Assembly (NCBI RefSeq): GCF_026914265.1
Contig: NC_069125.1
Location: 67,655,207-67,719,206, forward strand
DNA: 64,000 nucleotides
Reading direction: 5' to 3'
Source: Mya arenaria
Taxonomy: Eukaryota > Mollusca > Bivalvia > Myida > Myidae
Under the pieces are notes generated by a model. The model searched no databases. It worked only from the letters and a program-made list of their open reading frames with translations, and had not been told where the DNA came from. Position numbers and translations under genes: made by a program. Positions 23,618-34,380 of the stretch are shown piece by piece (position 1 is the first letter of the stretch; every line of letters begins with the position of its first letter).

Positions 23618-23754
23618 GTCGGTTAAGTGTCGGTCAGAATCTGTATATTCATTCAATGCGAGTAAAGCGGTCGGTGACAATTAAGGGCTGGTCCGACGAG
23701 AAGGCCACAACAACTAAGGGGAGTCCACACCGGCGTCATACACGCCATACACAG
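23618..23754 (+). CDS. orphan exon candidate, function unknown
   Basis: A strong pyrimidine tract (TTGTTCCTTTCCCCAG) precedes base 23618, and ACAG|GTCAGT marks a donor after 23754. One frame is open across the exon (phase 1 in, phase 0 out), giving about 45 residues rich in basic and Ser/Thr residues (contains LYIHSMRVKRSV). No partner exon could be placed with confidence, and downstream sequence has stops in all frames. It could be part of the gene whose decayed ShKT exons lie at 25.9-26.3 kb, or chance. Confidence 0.25.
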
Positions 23755-24103
23755 GTCAGTGTTGTTTGTCAGTGTTTCGATGAACTCTCCATTACTGCAG
23801 ATGTCGTAGATTGAAATGCATATAGCTAGGGCACGATGTGTCTTGCCATGTCGGAGATGTTTGGGAACTGCTGTTGACTTCCAGAAGTCTCACTAAGGTA
23901 AGAACTATATATTTGATTGGATTTTCTTTTGAATTTACAAGTATTATTCTAGTAATGATTGTACTGGTAGTCACAGATTGAGTGTGCATGAACGGGGTGA
24001 CCTTTACCTCAATACGTGAACATGCACGTGTAACAACCACTTAAGCATACAACCAGACTGCGCACGCGCTTACATGTATACTTTCATGGCTTACATAATT
24101 TGA

Positions 24104-25574
24104 GCTCAGAACATTACTTTAATGTGTTAAAGACTAGTAGTTGTACACTAGTAGTTGTGTTCAGAACATTACTATTATGTGTTTAACACTAGTAGGTGTG
24201 TTCAGAACATTACTATTATGTGTTAAACACTAGTAGGTGTGTTCAGAACATTACTACAATGTGTTAAACACTAGTAAGTGTGTTCAGAACATTACTACAA
24301 TGTGTTAAACACTAGTAGGTGTGTTCAGAACATTACTACAATGTGTTAAACACTAGTAGGTGTGTTCAGAACATTACTACAATGTGTTAAACACTAGTAG
24401 GTATGTTCAGAACATTACTACAATGTGTTTAACACTAGTAGGTGTGTTCAGAACATTACTACAATGTGTTAAACACTAGTAGTTGTTTTCAGAACATTAC
24501 TTTAATGTGTTAAACGCTAGGTGTGTTCAGAGCATTACCATAATGTGTTAAACACTAGAAGTTGTTTTCAGAACATTACTACAATGTGTTTAACACTAGT
24601 AGGTGTGTTCAGAACATTACTACAATGTGTTAAACACTAGTAGTTGTTTTCAGAACATTACTTTAATGTGTTAAACGCTAGGTGTGTTCAGAGCATTACC
24701 ATAATGTGTTAAACACTAGAAGTTGTTTTCAGAACATTACTACAATGTGTTAAACACTAGTAGTTGTTTTCAGAACTTTACTATAATGTGTTAAACGCTA
24801 GGTGTGTTCAGAACATTACCATAATGTGTTAAACACTAGTAGGTGTGTTCAGAACATAACTATAATGTGTTAAACACTAGTAGGTGTGTTCAGAACATTA
24901 CTATAATGTGTTAAACACTAGTAGGTGTGTTCAGAACATTACTATAATGTGTTAAACACTAGTAGGTGTGTTCAGAACATTACTCTAATGTGTTAAACAC
25001 TAGTAGTTGTTTTCAGTGTGTTAAACACTAGTAGTTGTTTTCAGAACATTACTTTAATGTGTTAAACGCTAGGTGTGTTCAGAACATTACCATAATGTGT
25101 TAAACACTAGTAGTTGTTTTCAGAACATTACTACAATGTGTTAAACACTAGTAGTTGTTTTCAGAACATTACTATAATGTGTTAAACGCTAGGTGTGTTC
25201 AGAACATTACCATAATGTGTTAAACACTAGTAGTTGTGTTCAGAACATTACTCTAATGTGTTAAACACTAGTAGTTGTTTTCAGAACATTACTATAATGT
25301 GTTAAACGCTAGGTGTGTTCAGAACATTACTTTAATGTGTTAAACGCTAGGTGTGTTCAGAACATTACTCTAATGTGTTAAACACTAGTAGTTGTTTTCA
25401 GAACATTACTATAATGTGTTAAACACTAGTAGTTGTTTTCAGAACATTACTACAATGTTTTAAACGCTAGGTGTGTTCAGAGCATTACCATAATGTGTTA
25501 AACACCAGAAGTTGTGCTCAGAACATAACTATAATGTGTTAAACGCTAGGTGTGTTCAGGACATTACTATAATA
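24104..25574 (+). repeat. minisatellite, 41-bp unit, about 36 copies
   Basis: The unit has GTTCAGAACATTACT, then TACAATGTGTTAAACAC, then TAGTAGGTGT. Shorter variants of about 38 bp with CGCTAGGTGT alternate with the 41-bp form, especially after 24480. The array is imperfect and contains no gene. Confidence 0.95.
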
Positions 25575-25870
25575 AGTTGTATATTGAATACTGCCCCTCA
25601 AGGATTAAAAAAAAACAAGAAAGAAAAACTAAAAAAAACACACAGCCACAGAACGTTGTTGTTTGGGTAGTGAATAACATGCGAAATGCATTTTGAAATA
25701 ATTTCTTAGATCGCATTTGTTATTCTTGATAAAGATTTAAGTGATTTATTTTTTACGCTGTGGCAATTTCTTAACTCGATAAAATATAGGAATATTGAAA
25801 TATTCAGTATAAAGGGTAAACTAACGTTTGAAAAAAATATGCTTGAACACGTTTACATCAAAACCTTGCT
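25575..25870. other. AT-rich spacer
   Basis: Poly-A tracts and AT-rich DNA between the minisatellite and the decayed ShKT exons. No gene is seen. Confidence 0.4.
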
Positions 25871-26337
25871 GTAAACTCTACGGACCAACGCGACGCAAGC
25901 TACTGCACGAGTAAATGAGGCCATGGAATGTGCCGCTGGTGTCCGGCCGCACGTAACGTTTTGTCGTGTTAACTACTTTGAATGTGTGTTCACCTTCTGC
26001 AGTACACATTTTTTACATAATGTAATGAAATCTGGTCAAAAGAACTTGTTCAAGTTAAGTTCCACATTAAAATATAAAGAGACTCCGTTGGTGATTTCAA
26101 ACGACAGTTCCAGTATGTAGGGAAAGTAATAAGTAGCGACAATATGTTTGTTGTGTTTGTTCAGCTTTGTTTGTTGGTCCGTCCCCAGGTGCGGGCTACC
26201 AGAAGCGGCCAGGTGGTGGTGACCCTCGACTAACTGCCAACGGGACCGTCGCTGTGTGCATGCTGGTGGGCTTTGGAGCTGTAGGTGCCAGGCTTTTACT
26301 GCATTCTAGCTGGCTCGTATTATCATTATCTGTATAA
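25871..26337 (+). pseudogene. decayed relative of the ShKT membrane protein
   Basis: The first part (about 25871-25965) aligns with the ShKT exon at 1296-1415, and the second (about 26191-26337, after a CCCCAG acceptor) aligns with the exon at 1881-2023, including the GAGY start, the Gly-rich linker and the hydrophobic stretch with GFGAVGA. The ShKT module looks broken, while the second exon reads through to a stop. It is treated here as a fossil copy. The shared exon order shows that it arose by gene duplication, not retroposition. Confidence 0.65.
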
Positions 26338-27862
26338 CAAATTTAGAATTCCCGGCACTTTTGTTGGTATTTTTGTACATTTTTTATGTGGTTTTTTTTC
26401 GTATGAATTAAAAACTTTTTATGTGTATATCATGTTTTATTTTTCAGATAAATGAACTTATTTTTTCCTCTGGCGACACAGTTTATCTGAATAACAAGTA
26501 ATAAGTATTTAAGGTCTGGAGATGTGTGCTTTTTAGTTTTAATTACTTATTAATAAGTAAAATATCATAATAAGGAATTATGGCTACTGGTACATTTAAT
26601 TATTAGAATGTTACATATTGCGATACTGGCTTCTGTTCTAGGCTTGCCCCTTGAATTAGGTATTATTTCAAAATAGTTTCAAATGCACTGAATGTTCTCA
26701 GACATAATTGCTTTGTGATCAATTTCGTTTGAATGATTTATGATACCACCGAGTTTAATGGCTTTCATTTACGCAAATTCGTTTTAATTATTTATATATT
26801 TAAATTGTTCACCCATTCATTTTCTAATTTCTATTTTATAAAAGACAGAAATCAGTGAATAATTTAGTAACAATATTGATTCAATTTTAAGATTCGAGTG
26901 AAATTTTATATCATAGTTCAAAAATAGGTCTTTTATAAAACGGGAAATAAATTATTCATGTTTTTTTTCTTCAAAACTGCCTGTTTTTTGGTGAGACTGC
27001 AGATTCCCATGTGGAAAGCTTTTGAAAGGTTGGTTGATCCCCTGAACAAAAGTCTCTTCTAACATTATTTATGAGATATTTACGGCACCAGTTTGAATAG
27101 ACTGGTAAATAATTGTATACATATTTAGAAAAAAATAATTTCTTATTGAAAGTGGCTGGGAAAATGTCACGCTTTATTCACATATGTACATGTTCATGTT
27201 CAACTTGGCAACATATGGCATTTCACCTTTAATATTTATCGCGATTGTTTAAGAAGGACGTGTGTTTTTTCCTAATTCCTTATTCTTATATTTTGAAAGT
27301 CCTCACATTTTTTACACATTGCCAAACCCTGTTTTCCTCGGTGGGAGTTGAATGTCATTAGTAGAACAAAGAAAGTGTTTCCATGAGAACAAGTTATCTC
27401 CAGCAAAAGGGATAACAAAGTCCACAGAAAGGAAACTTGCCCGTGTGTTTGGAGAACCCGGGCCGGTGAGACCACCATGAAATATGCATATACCATTCAA
27501 CAGGCGTTAAAAGAAACTGCTAATGTAGCAATTAGTATTCTAAACGCATACATGATTAATTTCGTTTTTTACAAGAGGATAGGGACCGACCTTAAATCCG
27601 CCAGATATTCACAAAACGTTATATAGAAGATACTGGTCTCTGGGTGACAACGTGGTTGTGAAAGGGAACAAAACGTTTGCGTAGAGAATTCAAAATGTCC
27701 TAATGAGGACACGTGGAACTATTTAATATGATGCTGGTTGTCTATCCGCCACATTACATGTCCGCTGGTTATGTCTTTCAATCTAGTCATTTCTGTACTT
27801 TTTTGACGACAATGACATGTATTTTTTAAAGAATTGTCATAACTCTAAAGTCACGACCAGCC
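26338..27862. other. intergenic, nothing recognised
   Basis: AT-rich DNA. Open frames are short and without family features. Confidence 0.4.
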
Positions 27863-28305
27863 ACCACAGAGACTTGAATGTATGATGCAGATCCCAACAG
27901 CTGCCCCTGGCTTACTTTAATAGTTGCCTGTGGCCTCCGCTGGGTAAAATCAGTCTTGATCCTGAAAATGAAAAACTACAGCATTTTATGGACTGCTTAT
28001 CACGTCATGGGACACAATACAACTATTAATCATGATTTGTCGACGATATTTCAACATTCTATAAAATCTAAAAATCCACTAGGGTTATATAATTGAATTC
28101 AATAGAATGTTGAAATATCGTCGACAAATCATTATTAATAGTTGTTTTGTGTCCCAAGACGAGATAAGCAGTCCATCACATGTTGTATATTTTCATTTTC
28201 AGGATCAAGACTGATTTAACCCAGCCGAGGCCACAGGCAACTATTAAAGTAAGTTAGGGGCAGCTGTTGCGATCTGCATCATGCATATAAGTCTCTGTGC
28301 CAGCC
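27863..28305. mobile_element. foldback palindrome, two arms of about 200 bp
   Basis: Left arm 27863-28062 and right arm 28102-28305 are reverse complements at roughly 88% by eye, around a 39-base centre. Matching blocks include TTGTCGACGATATTTCAACA, GGACTGCTTATC, AATCAGTCTTGATCCTGAAA and TAATAGTTGCCTGTGGCC. There is no coding capacity. It is probably a MITE or foldback element. Confidence 0.8.
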
Positions 28306-28560
28306 ACGGCTATCCACGATCACTTTAGAATGGCGAAGAGATTCATATCCTATGTTCATATGAGTACGCCCGATTGGGTTGCAACTGCACTTTAGTCTAC
28401 ATCATTGCTACTTTTTTATAAACATCGAAGCTGCACCACGGCAGTATTGAACAGCTTCCAGATTCACACCGATGATGTCACGGCTCTGTCCATAATTTGT
28501 CAAGATTCGCCAAGATTTAGAAAATCGTGGGCAATCGAGGACAATTGTGAGGAATCGTAT
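28306..28560 (+). repeat. dispersed repeat related to 47.4-47.55 kb
   Basis: CACCACGGCAGT, then CAGCTTCC, CACCGATGATGTC and TGTCAAGATTCGCCA followed by AAATCGTGG lie in the same order as similar blocks at about 47410-47545. The two copies are diverged. The family is unnamed. Confidence 0.45.
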
Positions 28561-28880
28561 AATAACTTAACGGTAATGCGGTGTCTTCGTATTCATTATA
28601 TGCTTTCCGGTGGTAAATATATATTTATCAGTTAAATAAAATTGATATTTCACTGCTTCAAACACTGAACATATCAATTTGATATTTTTCACTGTTTCGA
28701 AATTTACGCCCGCTCTCAGTTCCAATTCAAACGTCAGCGCGCACAGGGCTGGGACACATTTTCAACAACGTCATTTCCGAAATGCCGTTACCTGAGCTTG
28801 CAAAGTGGCCAGTTTCTTTTTCTAAAAAAGTGTAATTCAATGACTTTTAATTCCAATTTTAGGCATATTATAAAAAGTAA

Positions 28881-29011
28881 TGTTTGTTTCAGTGTAAGAT
28901 TGCAATATATTTCACCGAGTGGGCACCAAAATATTTTTTTCACGAGTGGTGAAGCCATGAGAGAAATATTCACTTTTGGTGTTCACGAGGTTTCTTACAC
29001 TGAAACAAACA
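28881..29011. mobile_element. 131-bp MITE with 19-bp perfect inverted ends
   Basis: TGTTTGTTTCAGTGTAAGA at the left is matched by its exact reverse complement at the right. The interior also folds loosely (GGCACCAAAA against TTTTGGTGTT). No coding capacity. Confidence 0.75.
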
Positions 29012-29617
29012 ACTGTCCTCTATATGAATGCACTGGGAACGCCATGAGCATTCGGGATCCATTTTGGGTTGATTTTAGCTCCCTTATTGAAACTCTAACC
29101 TTGTCCATACATTAACAATCGTGAAAGATGTTCACATGGGATAATACACGTGTTTCCAGTGACAATACTATTTTTAAGCATTTATATTTATAGCAAGGTC
29201 AATAACTCTGGTTATAATTTTCGAGTTATGTCCCTCAATCGAATTGGAATACGGACGAGCATCGTTATCATTGCATGACTTAAACATGACAAATCTGCCG
29301 GAAGAAGAATGATAGCGTTACATATGAACGTAAAACAAAAATAATATTGGCTGAAATTGGACCTTTGCTGATGCTGCGTGTCAGTTAAACATCAATTTCA
29401 GATAATATTTTTACAACAGTTTGGAATTGTATCATTTTTCGTTAAGAAAGCTACATCGAGTACAGGTGTCGGATTATATGTCGCTGGTTCTACTCTGAGG
29501 GCGTTTTCTCGGGATCTACCGGTTACTTTAATAGTGTTATCAGATATGTTTGCTATGAAGTTGTTGTTTAAAAAAACCCATCTAGAAATAAAATGAAGAC
29601 TGTGTATTAATAACATA
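29012..29617. other. intergenic or 3' flank of the zinc-finger gene
   Basis: No supported gene. Confidence 0.4.
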
Positions 29618-29623
29618 TTTAAT
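29618..29623 (-). terminator. possible polyadenylation signal ATTAAA
   Basis: On the minus strand ATTAAA lies about 112 bases past the stop codon of the zinc-finger gene. It is a common variant signal and a weak call. Confidence 0.3.
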
Positions 29624-29734
29624 GTATGTCATGGTCCACTCACATGTATGTCACAAAACTTGAAATGAAATTATATGAAAAAAAACCTCGGCACAGCATG
29701 TGCAAATATAAGAACTAGTTCGTTTAAAGCCAGA

Positions 29735-31819
29735 TTACATATGTATAACATGAGCAGCAAAGTCGACGGCGTCCTTGCATATATTGCCACAGACGTTACA
29801 CTGCCAGGGATTGTTCAAGTTATGCAGTCCCATATGGAGATAGTAAATGGCTTTGTTGAAGAAAAGGATCTCACAGTACTTGCACATTGGGGCGTCTGTG
29901 GCTCCATCCTGTACACAGGCCCGCCTGTCGTCGTCGCCTTTCTTCACTTTAGGGTCGGTGCTGGCCATGCCGGACCTTGTACCTTCTGTCTTGACCTCGA
30001 TGTCATCTTGCCTGTTTTGTGGCGCTATCTGTTTTTGAATTGGCTCGTCCGTAGCATTGTCGTTTACATTATAGGCTTTTAATCCAAGATCTTTACCAAA
30101 TACGGAGTATATAATGCGCTGTTCATTTGACGACAAAGAATTGACATTAGAGAGCACATATTTTATGTCGGGAGTTTTTGAATTTGGGTTTCTGATCGAC
30201 CCAGTGGTACTGTCTGTTTGAAGGCTCTGTAACGTGTGTGTTGAGTAGTCGCCGACAGACACGGGTCTCCTGGGAAGGGTGCCGCTATCCATCTCCAACG
30301 ACTGGTTTATCATGGACACGCTGTTTCTTCTGGTTCTCCAGTTGTGCTCACCGTCGGAGGTTTCGGTTGGTGTCGGAGAGTCAACCCTAGGCTGCATCGT
30401 CCCGTCCGTCTTGTAGTTGACCGATATGGGCTTGGCCGCGTGTTTCTCCATGTGCCAACGGTACTCCGAGAAGGCGTAGAAGGTAATCTTACAAATGCTA
30501 CAGTACAGAGTTTCTCGTGCTATCTCTGGACAACTTTTTGTGTTATTAACTGAGTTTGTAAGTCTTGGTACTTTTCCATTCACAGTATAGTTATCATCGT
30601 TTATATAATATTGTCGTTTTTGCGCACGTTGTGTATGTTCTGGCATTTTTCCTTCTAAGTGAGCGTGACTTAGCACGTGCATTGCCAGGCTGTCTCGCGA
30701 GGCAAAGGCCTTATTGCAGTATCTACAAATAAGACCCAGTGCTAATGACTGCGATGCCGCCATCCACGACAAGTAGCTATTCGCAACTGACGTCGGTATT
30801 TGTGAAACAGTAGGGATCGGTGACGGCAAAACAGTTGCTCGTGACGTCACACCTGACGTCATCTCCTCCGCGTGATCAGACATGACGTGCATAGCAAGGG
30901 AATCCTGATCAACGTACACGTATCCACAAAACGAGCATACCTTACCGTCCTCTATCGCAGCAATGACCTTATCACGCTTGCTGGCGGATGACGTACACAC
31001 TCTTTCCAAGACTGACTTCAAGTATTCGTCCTGGTCAACACTAGACGTAACGTCTTCCAAACAACGCTGAGCGGTAACAATTCCATCGCGTTTTAACCCC
31101 TCTGATTCTGTATCGGGCACGATGTTTAATGTTCCGACGTCTGACTTGGTAATATCGTCATCATTATTGTTCATAGTGGTGTGGTATTTAGCTGACTTGC
31201 AGGTTTCATTCATTGCTCGCATCATCATGTGCATTGCGTAGGCGTCCCTCTGAACAAACACCGTCTTACATTCTTCACACGTGAACGTCCCTCCGTACCC
31301 CTCCTCCTCGTCCAAATACTCCTGGAGATACTGCTTCCCGGGACTGAATAGTGCTGCCATCCTAGCGGCGTCCATCTGTGCCGCGAGAACCGGGCTCGAG
31401 CGCTTGTGTGACATGCTGTGTGTCAAATACGTGCGAAACGACTTGAATTTTGCTCCGCACGTGGAACATGTGTATCGGTAGTTCATGTATCCGGTGACCG
31501 CTCTCGGCAGATGACCGTTAGTTGTTGGTGCGCTGGCGTATACACTCCCTTTACTTATTTCACCGTAACTGTTTGTAGAGTGTGTCTCTTTTAAATGTCT
31601 TCGTAATTCCTGCCGACTGTTACACATGATGTCGCAAAGCAAACAAGTAAAATTCCTGGAGTCAGACACCGGCGAGAGTTCAGTATCACTTGGCGTTGAC
31701 GTGTGTCCGTTGACCGGCGACGCTCCGTCTGTGACGTGACCATGTGTGGTCCGCAGGTCCTCGGGTGTGCATTCTTCCGGCGGCTCAATCTTCACCATTA
31801 CCTCGCCTACTGCAGACAT
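29735..31819 (-). CDS. C2H2 zinc-finger factor, Ikaros/Hunchback-type C-terminus
   Basis: The protein has 694 residues in a single exon. C2H2 fingers lie at about residues 58-80, 116-138, 294-316, 364-386 and 439-460, with an odd one near 180-206. A closely spaced C-terminal pair at about 645-691 reads CKYCEILFF, YYLHMGLH, NPWQCNVCG, AAHVIH. That pair, with its HMGLH and NPWQCNxCG phrases, matches the dimerisation fingers of the Ikaros and Hunchback families. Two consensus SUMO sites are present (VKIE at 9-12, VKTE at 609-612). The long linkers are Ser/Thr-rich. Inference: a nuclear DNA-binding regulator that forms dimers. The ATG at 31819 was chosen as the first in frame, but TGTCTGCAG just after it could be a splice acceptor, so an upstream exon is possible. 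Orthology is not settled. Confidence 0.85.
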   Translation of the reverse strand: MSAVGEVMVKIEPPEECTPEDLRTTHGHVTDGASPVNGHTSTPSDTELSPVSDSRNFTCLLCDIMCNSRQELRRHLKETHSTNSYGEISKGSVYASAPTTNGHLPRAVTGYMNYRYTCSTCGAKFKSFRTYLTHSMSHKRSSPVLAAQMDAARMAALFSPGKQYLQEYLDEEEGYGGTFTCEECKTVFVQRDAYAMHMMMRAMNETCKSAKYHTTMNNNDDDITKSDVGTLNIVPDTESEGLKRDGIVTAQRCLEDVTSSVDQDEYLKSVLERVCTSSASKRDKVIAAIEDGKVCSFCGYVYVDQDSLAMHVMSDHAEEMTSGVTSRATVLPSPIPTVSQIPTSVANSYLSWMAASQSLALGLICRYCNKAFASRDSLAMHVLSHAHLEGKMPEHTQRAQKRQYYINDDNYTVNGKVPRLTNSVNNTKSCPEIARETLYCSICKITFYAFSEYRWHMEKHAAKPISVNYKTDGTMQPRVDSPTPTETSDGEHNWRTRRNSVSMINQSLEMDSGTLPRRPVSVGDYSTHTLQSLQTDSTTGSIRNPNSKTPDIKYVLSNVNSLSSNEQRIIYSVFGKDLGLKAYNVNDNATDEPIQKQIAPQNRQDDIEVKTEGTRSGMASTDPKVKKGDDDRRACVQDGATDAPMCKYCEILFFNKAIYYLHMGLHNLNNPWQCNVCGNICKDAVDFAAHVIHM

Positions 31820-33474
31820 TACGAATTGTATATGTACATTAAACCGTTTTTATTTTTTTAAGTATTATTTTTTTCTGTTCTTCTTTAAAAGTAACATACG
31901 AACAGCTGTAGTTGTCACTATTACGCGAGAGGTTCTGAAATAACTCGAGTCGTTCATGTTGGGTATATATAGAACAAACTCAGGGTTTTAATAAATTATT
32001 TACGGAACTACCGTCAACAAATAAATTATTTGTAAGCCACCATTTGTAATCACTGAAGTAAGGGAAAATAATTTGAGCGTTCGCCGATTCCTTGTGAATA
32101 ATTTATGCGTCTATCTTTAACGCAGCGCTCTCGCTCTCCACCCCGTTAATAATTAATAAGCAGAAGAATGACGACCCCCGTCGCTGTCGGATGAGGTCAA
32201 TTATACAAATTGTACATTGTGATTCGTTATTACACAAACCCATCGTTTAAATTATAGAATTTCGAGCGGGGGAAATTGATAAATAATAGTGTCTATTAAA
32301 GTTTCAATGAAACATTCCCCGACATAAGTTTCTTGAAATAGTTTTAATTAATTTAAGGTTGATATGCGGTGTATAGCTAATTCCAATTATGCGTTAGACT
32401 CCATTTCAACATAAAGCATTTTTATAAAGCACCCGCACGTTGAATAACGCCTAATTAAATAACATGCCGCACGAAAAACAATTATGATAATAGATTTCTC
32501 ACACTAGTTTAGAAGATATGAAGTTGAAACTGGCGTCGTATGAGTTTCCATGGCACTTACGTTCAAATACCATTGAAGTTGTTTTTGGAAATGTTTATGA
32601 ATCACTTGTAATTTCTTCATTTATTTGTTATTAATTCACTGTGTTATCGCCCATCACTAACAGCTTATGTTTTTAGTGCTACAACGCCAACGTTCATTTC
32701 ATCAACCTGATGCGCTTACGAGTGAACTTTAACTTCAAATCATCACAAACATTTTTGCTTTAGTTCCAAAAACAAGCCTATTTATTTAGAAAAAGGTGAA
32801 AATACAATAACTTAAAGAAAGAAGTTAATAATTTTATTATATTGTGTTACTGTTCTATTAACTGTATTATTCTGGTATCATGCGTGAACACCTGTTGGAG
32901 CCAGGAACTAAAAACATCAGAAAGTGAGGTTTGAAGTAAATTAAAAAAAATAATGTATGATTCAATTATAATTTCCCGTCTTTTACGCAACAATTATCAC
33001 GCGTCTCTGCAAATCAGTGACTGTCACAAATTTAACATTAAACATGTATAGGTAATCGATTACCGATCATCAAATGCCATCAAATATTCATGAGCGCTCA
33101 GAAACCTCTTTTGCAATATTCGCAAAAATGTGAATGATTTATGACTTACGTCGAAACCAATCTAATGTAGGGATAAAAGAATGGAAGCAATTAATAAAAT
33201 ATTGAAATCGAAGCCATTTGCATTTTGTTTTTAATTTCCTGGAGTAATCATTTATGTTAATCAGAATTTTACTTGCACAACTAAAGCATTTTATCATATC
33301 ATAAGCAACCCCAGATGCTAAGTTTATTCATATATATTGCCCTAGTTTTCTATAGAGAAAAGCTGATGTTCGTTCGGCGTTATGACGTCATTTTTATATA
33401 GAGCGAATATAAGGTTAGCGCTATAGATGGAAAAGGTCTATCTGACGTAAGAATGTATCATGAATGCGGCTCAC
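31820..33474. other. 5' flank of the zinc-finger gene
   Basis: AT-rich, no gene. Many TAAT/ATTA cores occur between 31980 and 32480, but AT-rich sequence alone predicts nearly as many. Confidence 0.4.
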
Positions 33475-33705
33475 ATTCAAACATGGTCCAAATTTCATTG
33501 CTGTAGCTTAAAAAAATAGGATAGTAGGTCAAAAGGTCATTATTAAGGTCATCCAAGCACAACATTGATATTTGTTTTCAAAACTGTACACATGGTCCAA
33601 ATTTCATTGCTGTAGTTTAAAATAAGTAAGTGAAAAGGTCACATTTAATGTCATCCGAGGATAACATTGCACATGGTCAAAATTTCATTGCTGTAGTTTC
33701 TTAAA
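33475..33705 (+). repeat. three imperfect tandem repeats (CATGGTCCAAATTTCATTGC)
   Basis: ACATGGTCMAAATTTCATTG followed by CTGTAG occurs at about 33480, 33589 and 33670, each followed by an AAAAGGTCA block. Spacing is 109 and 81 bases. A poly-G run of 12 follows at about 33711. Confidence 0.7.
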
Positions 33706-33722
33706 TGGAAGGGGGGGGGGGG

Positions 33723-34380
33723 CACATAATTGGAACAAACATGGTAGAGGGACTTAATAACTCATATCAAAGGTCATAAGCTTTGTGGTTTGAGACTAGA
33801 AGATTTTCAAACTTTTTATTATATAAGTATGAAGGGAATTTGTGCCGCCAGGGTCGGGGCAAGTTTTGACCCCAGGGTTATAAGTTTAACAAGCTTGATA
33901 AAGGACAACGATATGATGCTACATATAAAATATCATGAGTGTAGGCCTAGCGGTTTCAGACAAAAAGATTCCCCTATGTAAGTATAAAGGAAAGTTGTGA
34001 CACCCGGGACGTGGACAGTTTTGACCACAGAGGCCCTAATTCAAGCAATCTAGGGCACCACGGGACAATAGCTCTAGGCCTTACGGTTGTTGTCGAAAAA
34101 GAGTTTTGAAGTTGTTCACGTTGGTTGCAAAAATAGTTCTGCATTGAATTCATTTGTAGGCACCACCCATCCCTGTGGCGTTTCATCAAAATTATACAAG
34201 CGGATAAGGGAGAGATTCTGTTTAAAGCAATCAACATGACGCGACCTGACAGTAAGAAAACAAGTAGCTCAATATTTTTTAAACACAATGATCATAAGTT
34301 CACTTGTAATTTCCATAAAATATTTGAATTGAAAGCTACATTATATTAATTTGAAGAAAGGGAGGTAATAAAACAAATGA
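33723..34380. other. intergenic, nothing recognised
   Basis: No supported gene. The phrases AAGTTTTGACC and CAGTTTTGACC at 33861 and 34016 suggest a diverged internal duplication of about 155 bp. Confidence 0.4.

Noticed and set aside
31980-32480. Cluster of TAAT cores upstream of the zinc-finger gene as a homeodomain enhancer
   Set aside because: The count is close to what the AT content predicts; without conservation data it cannot be supported.
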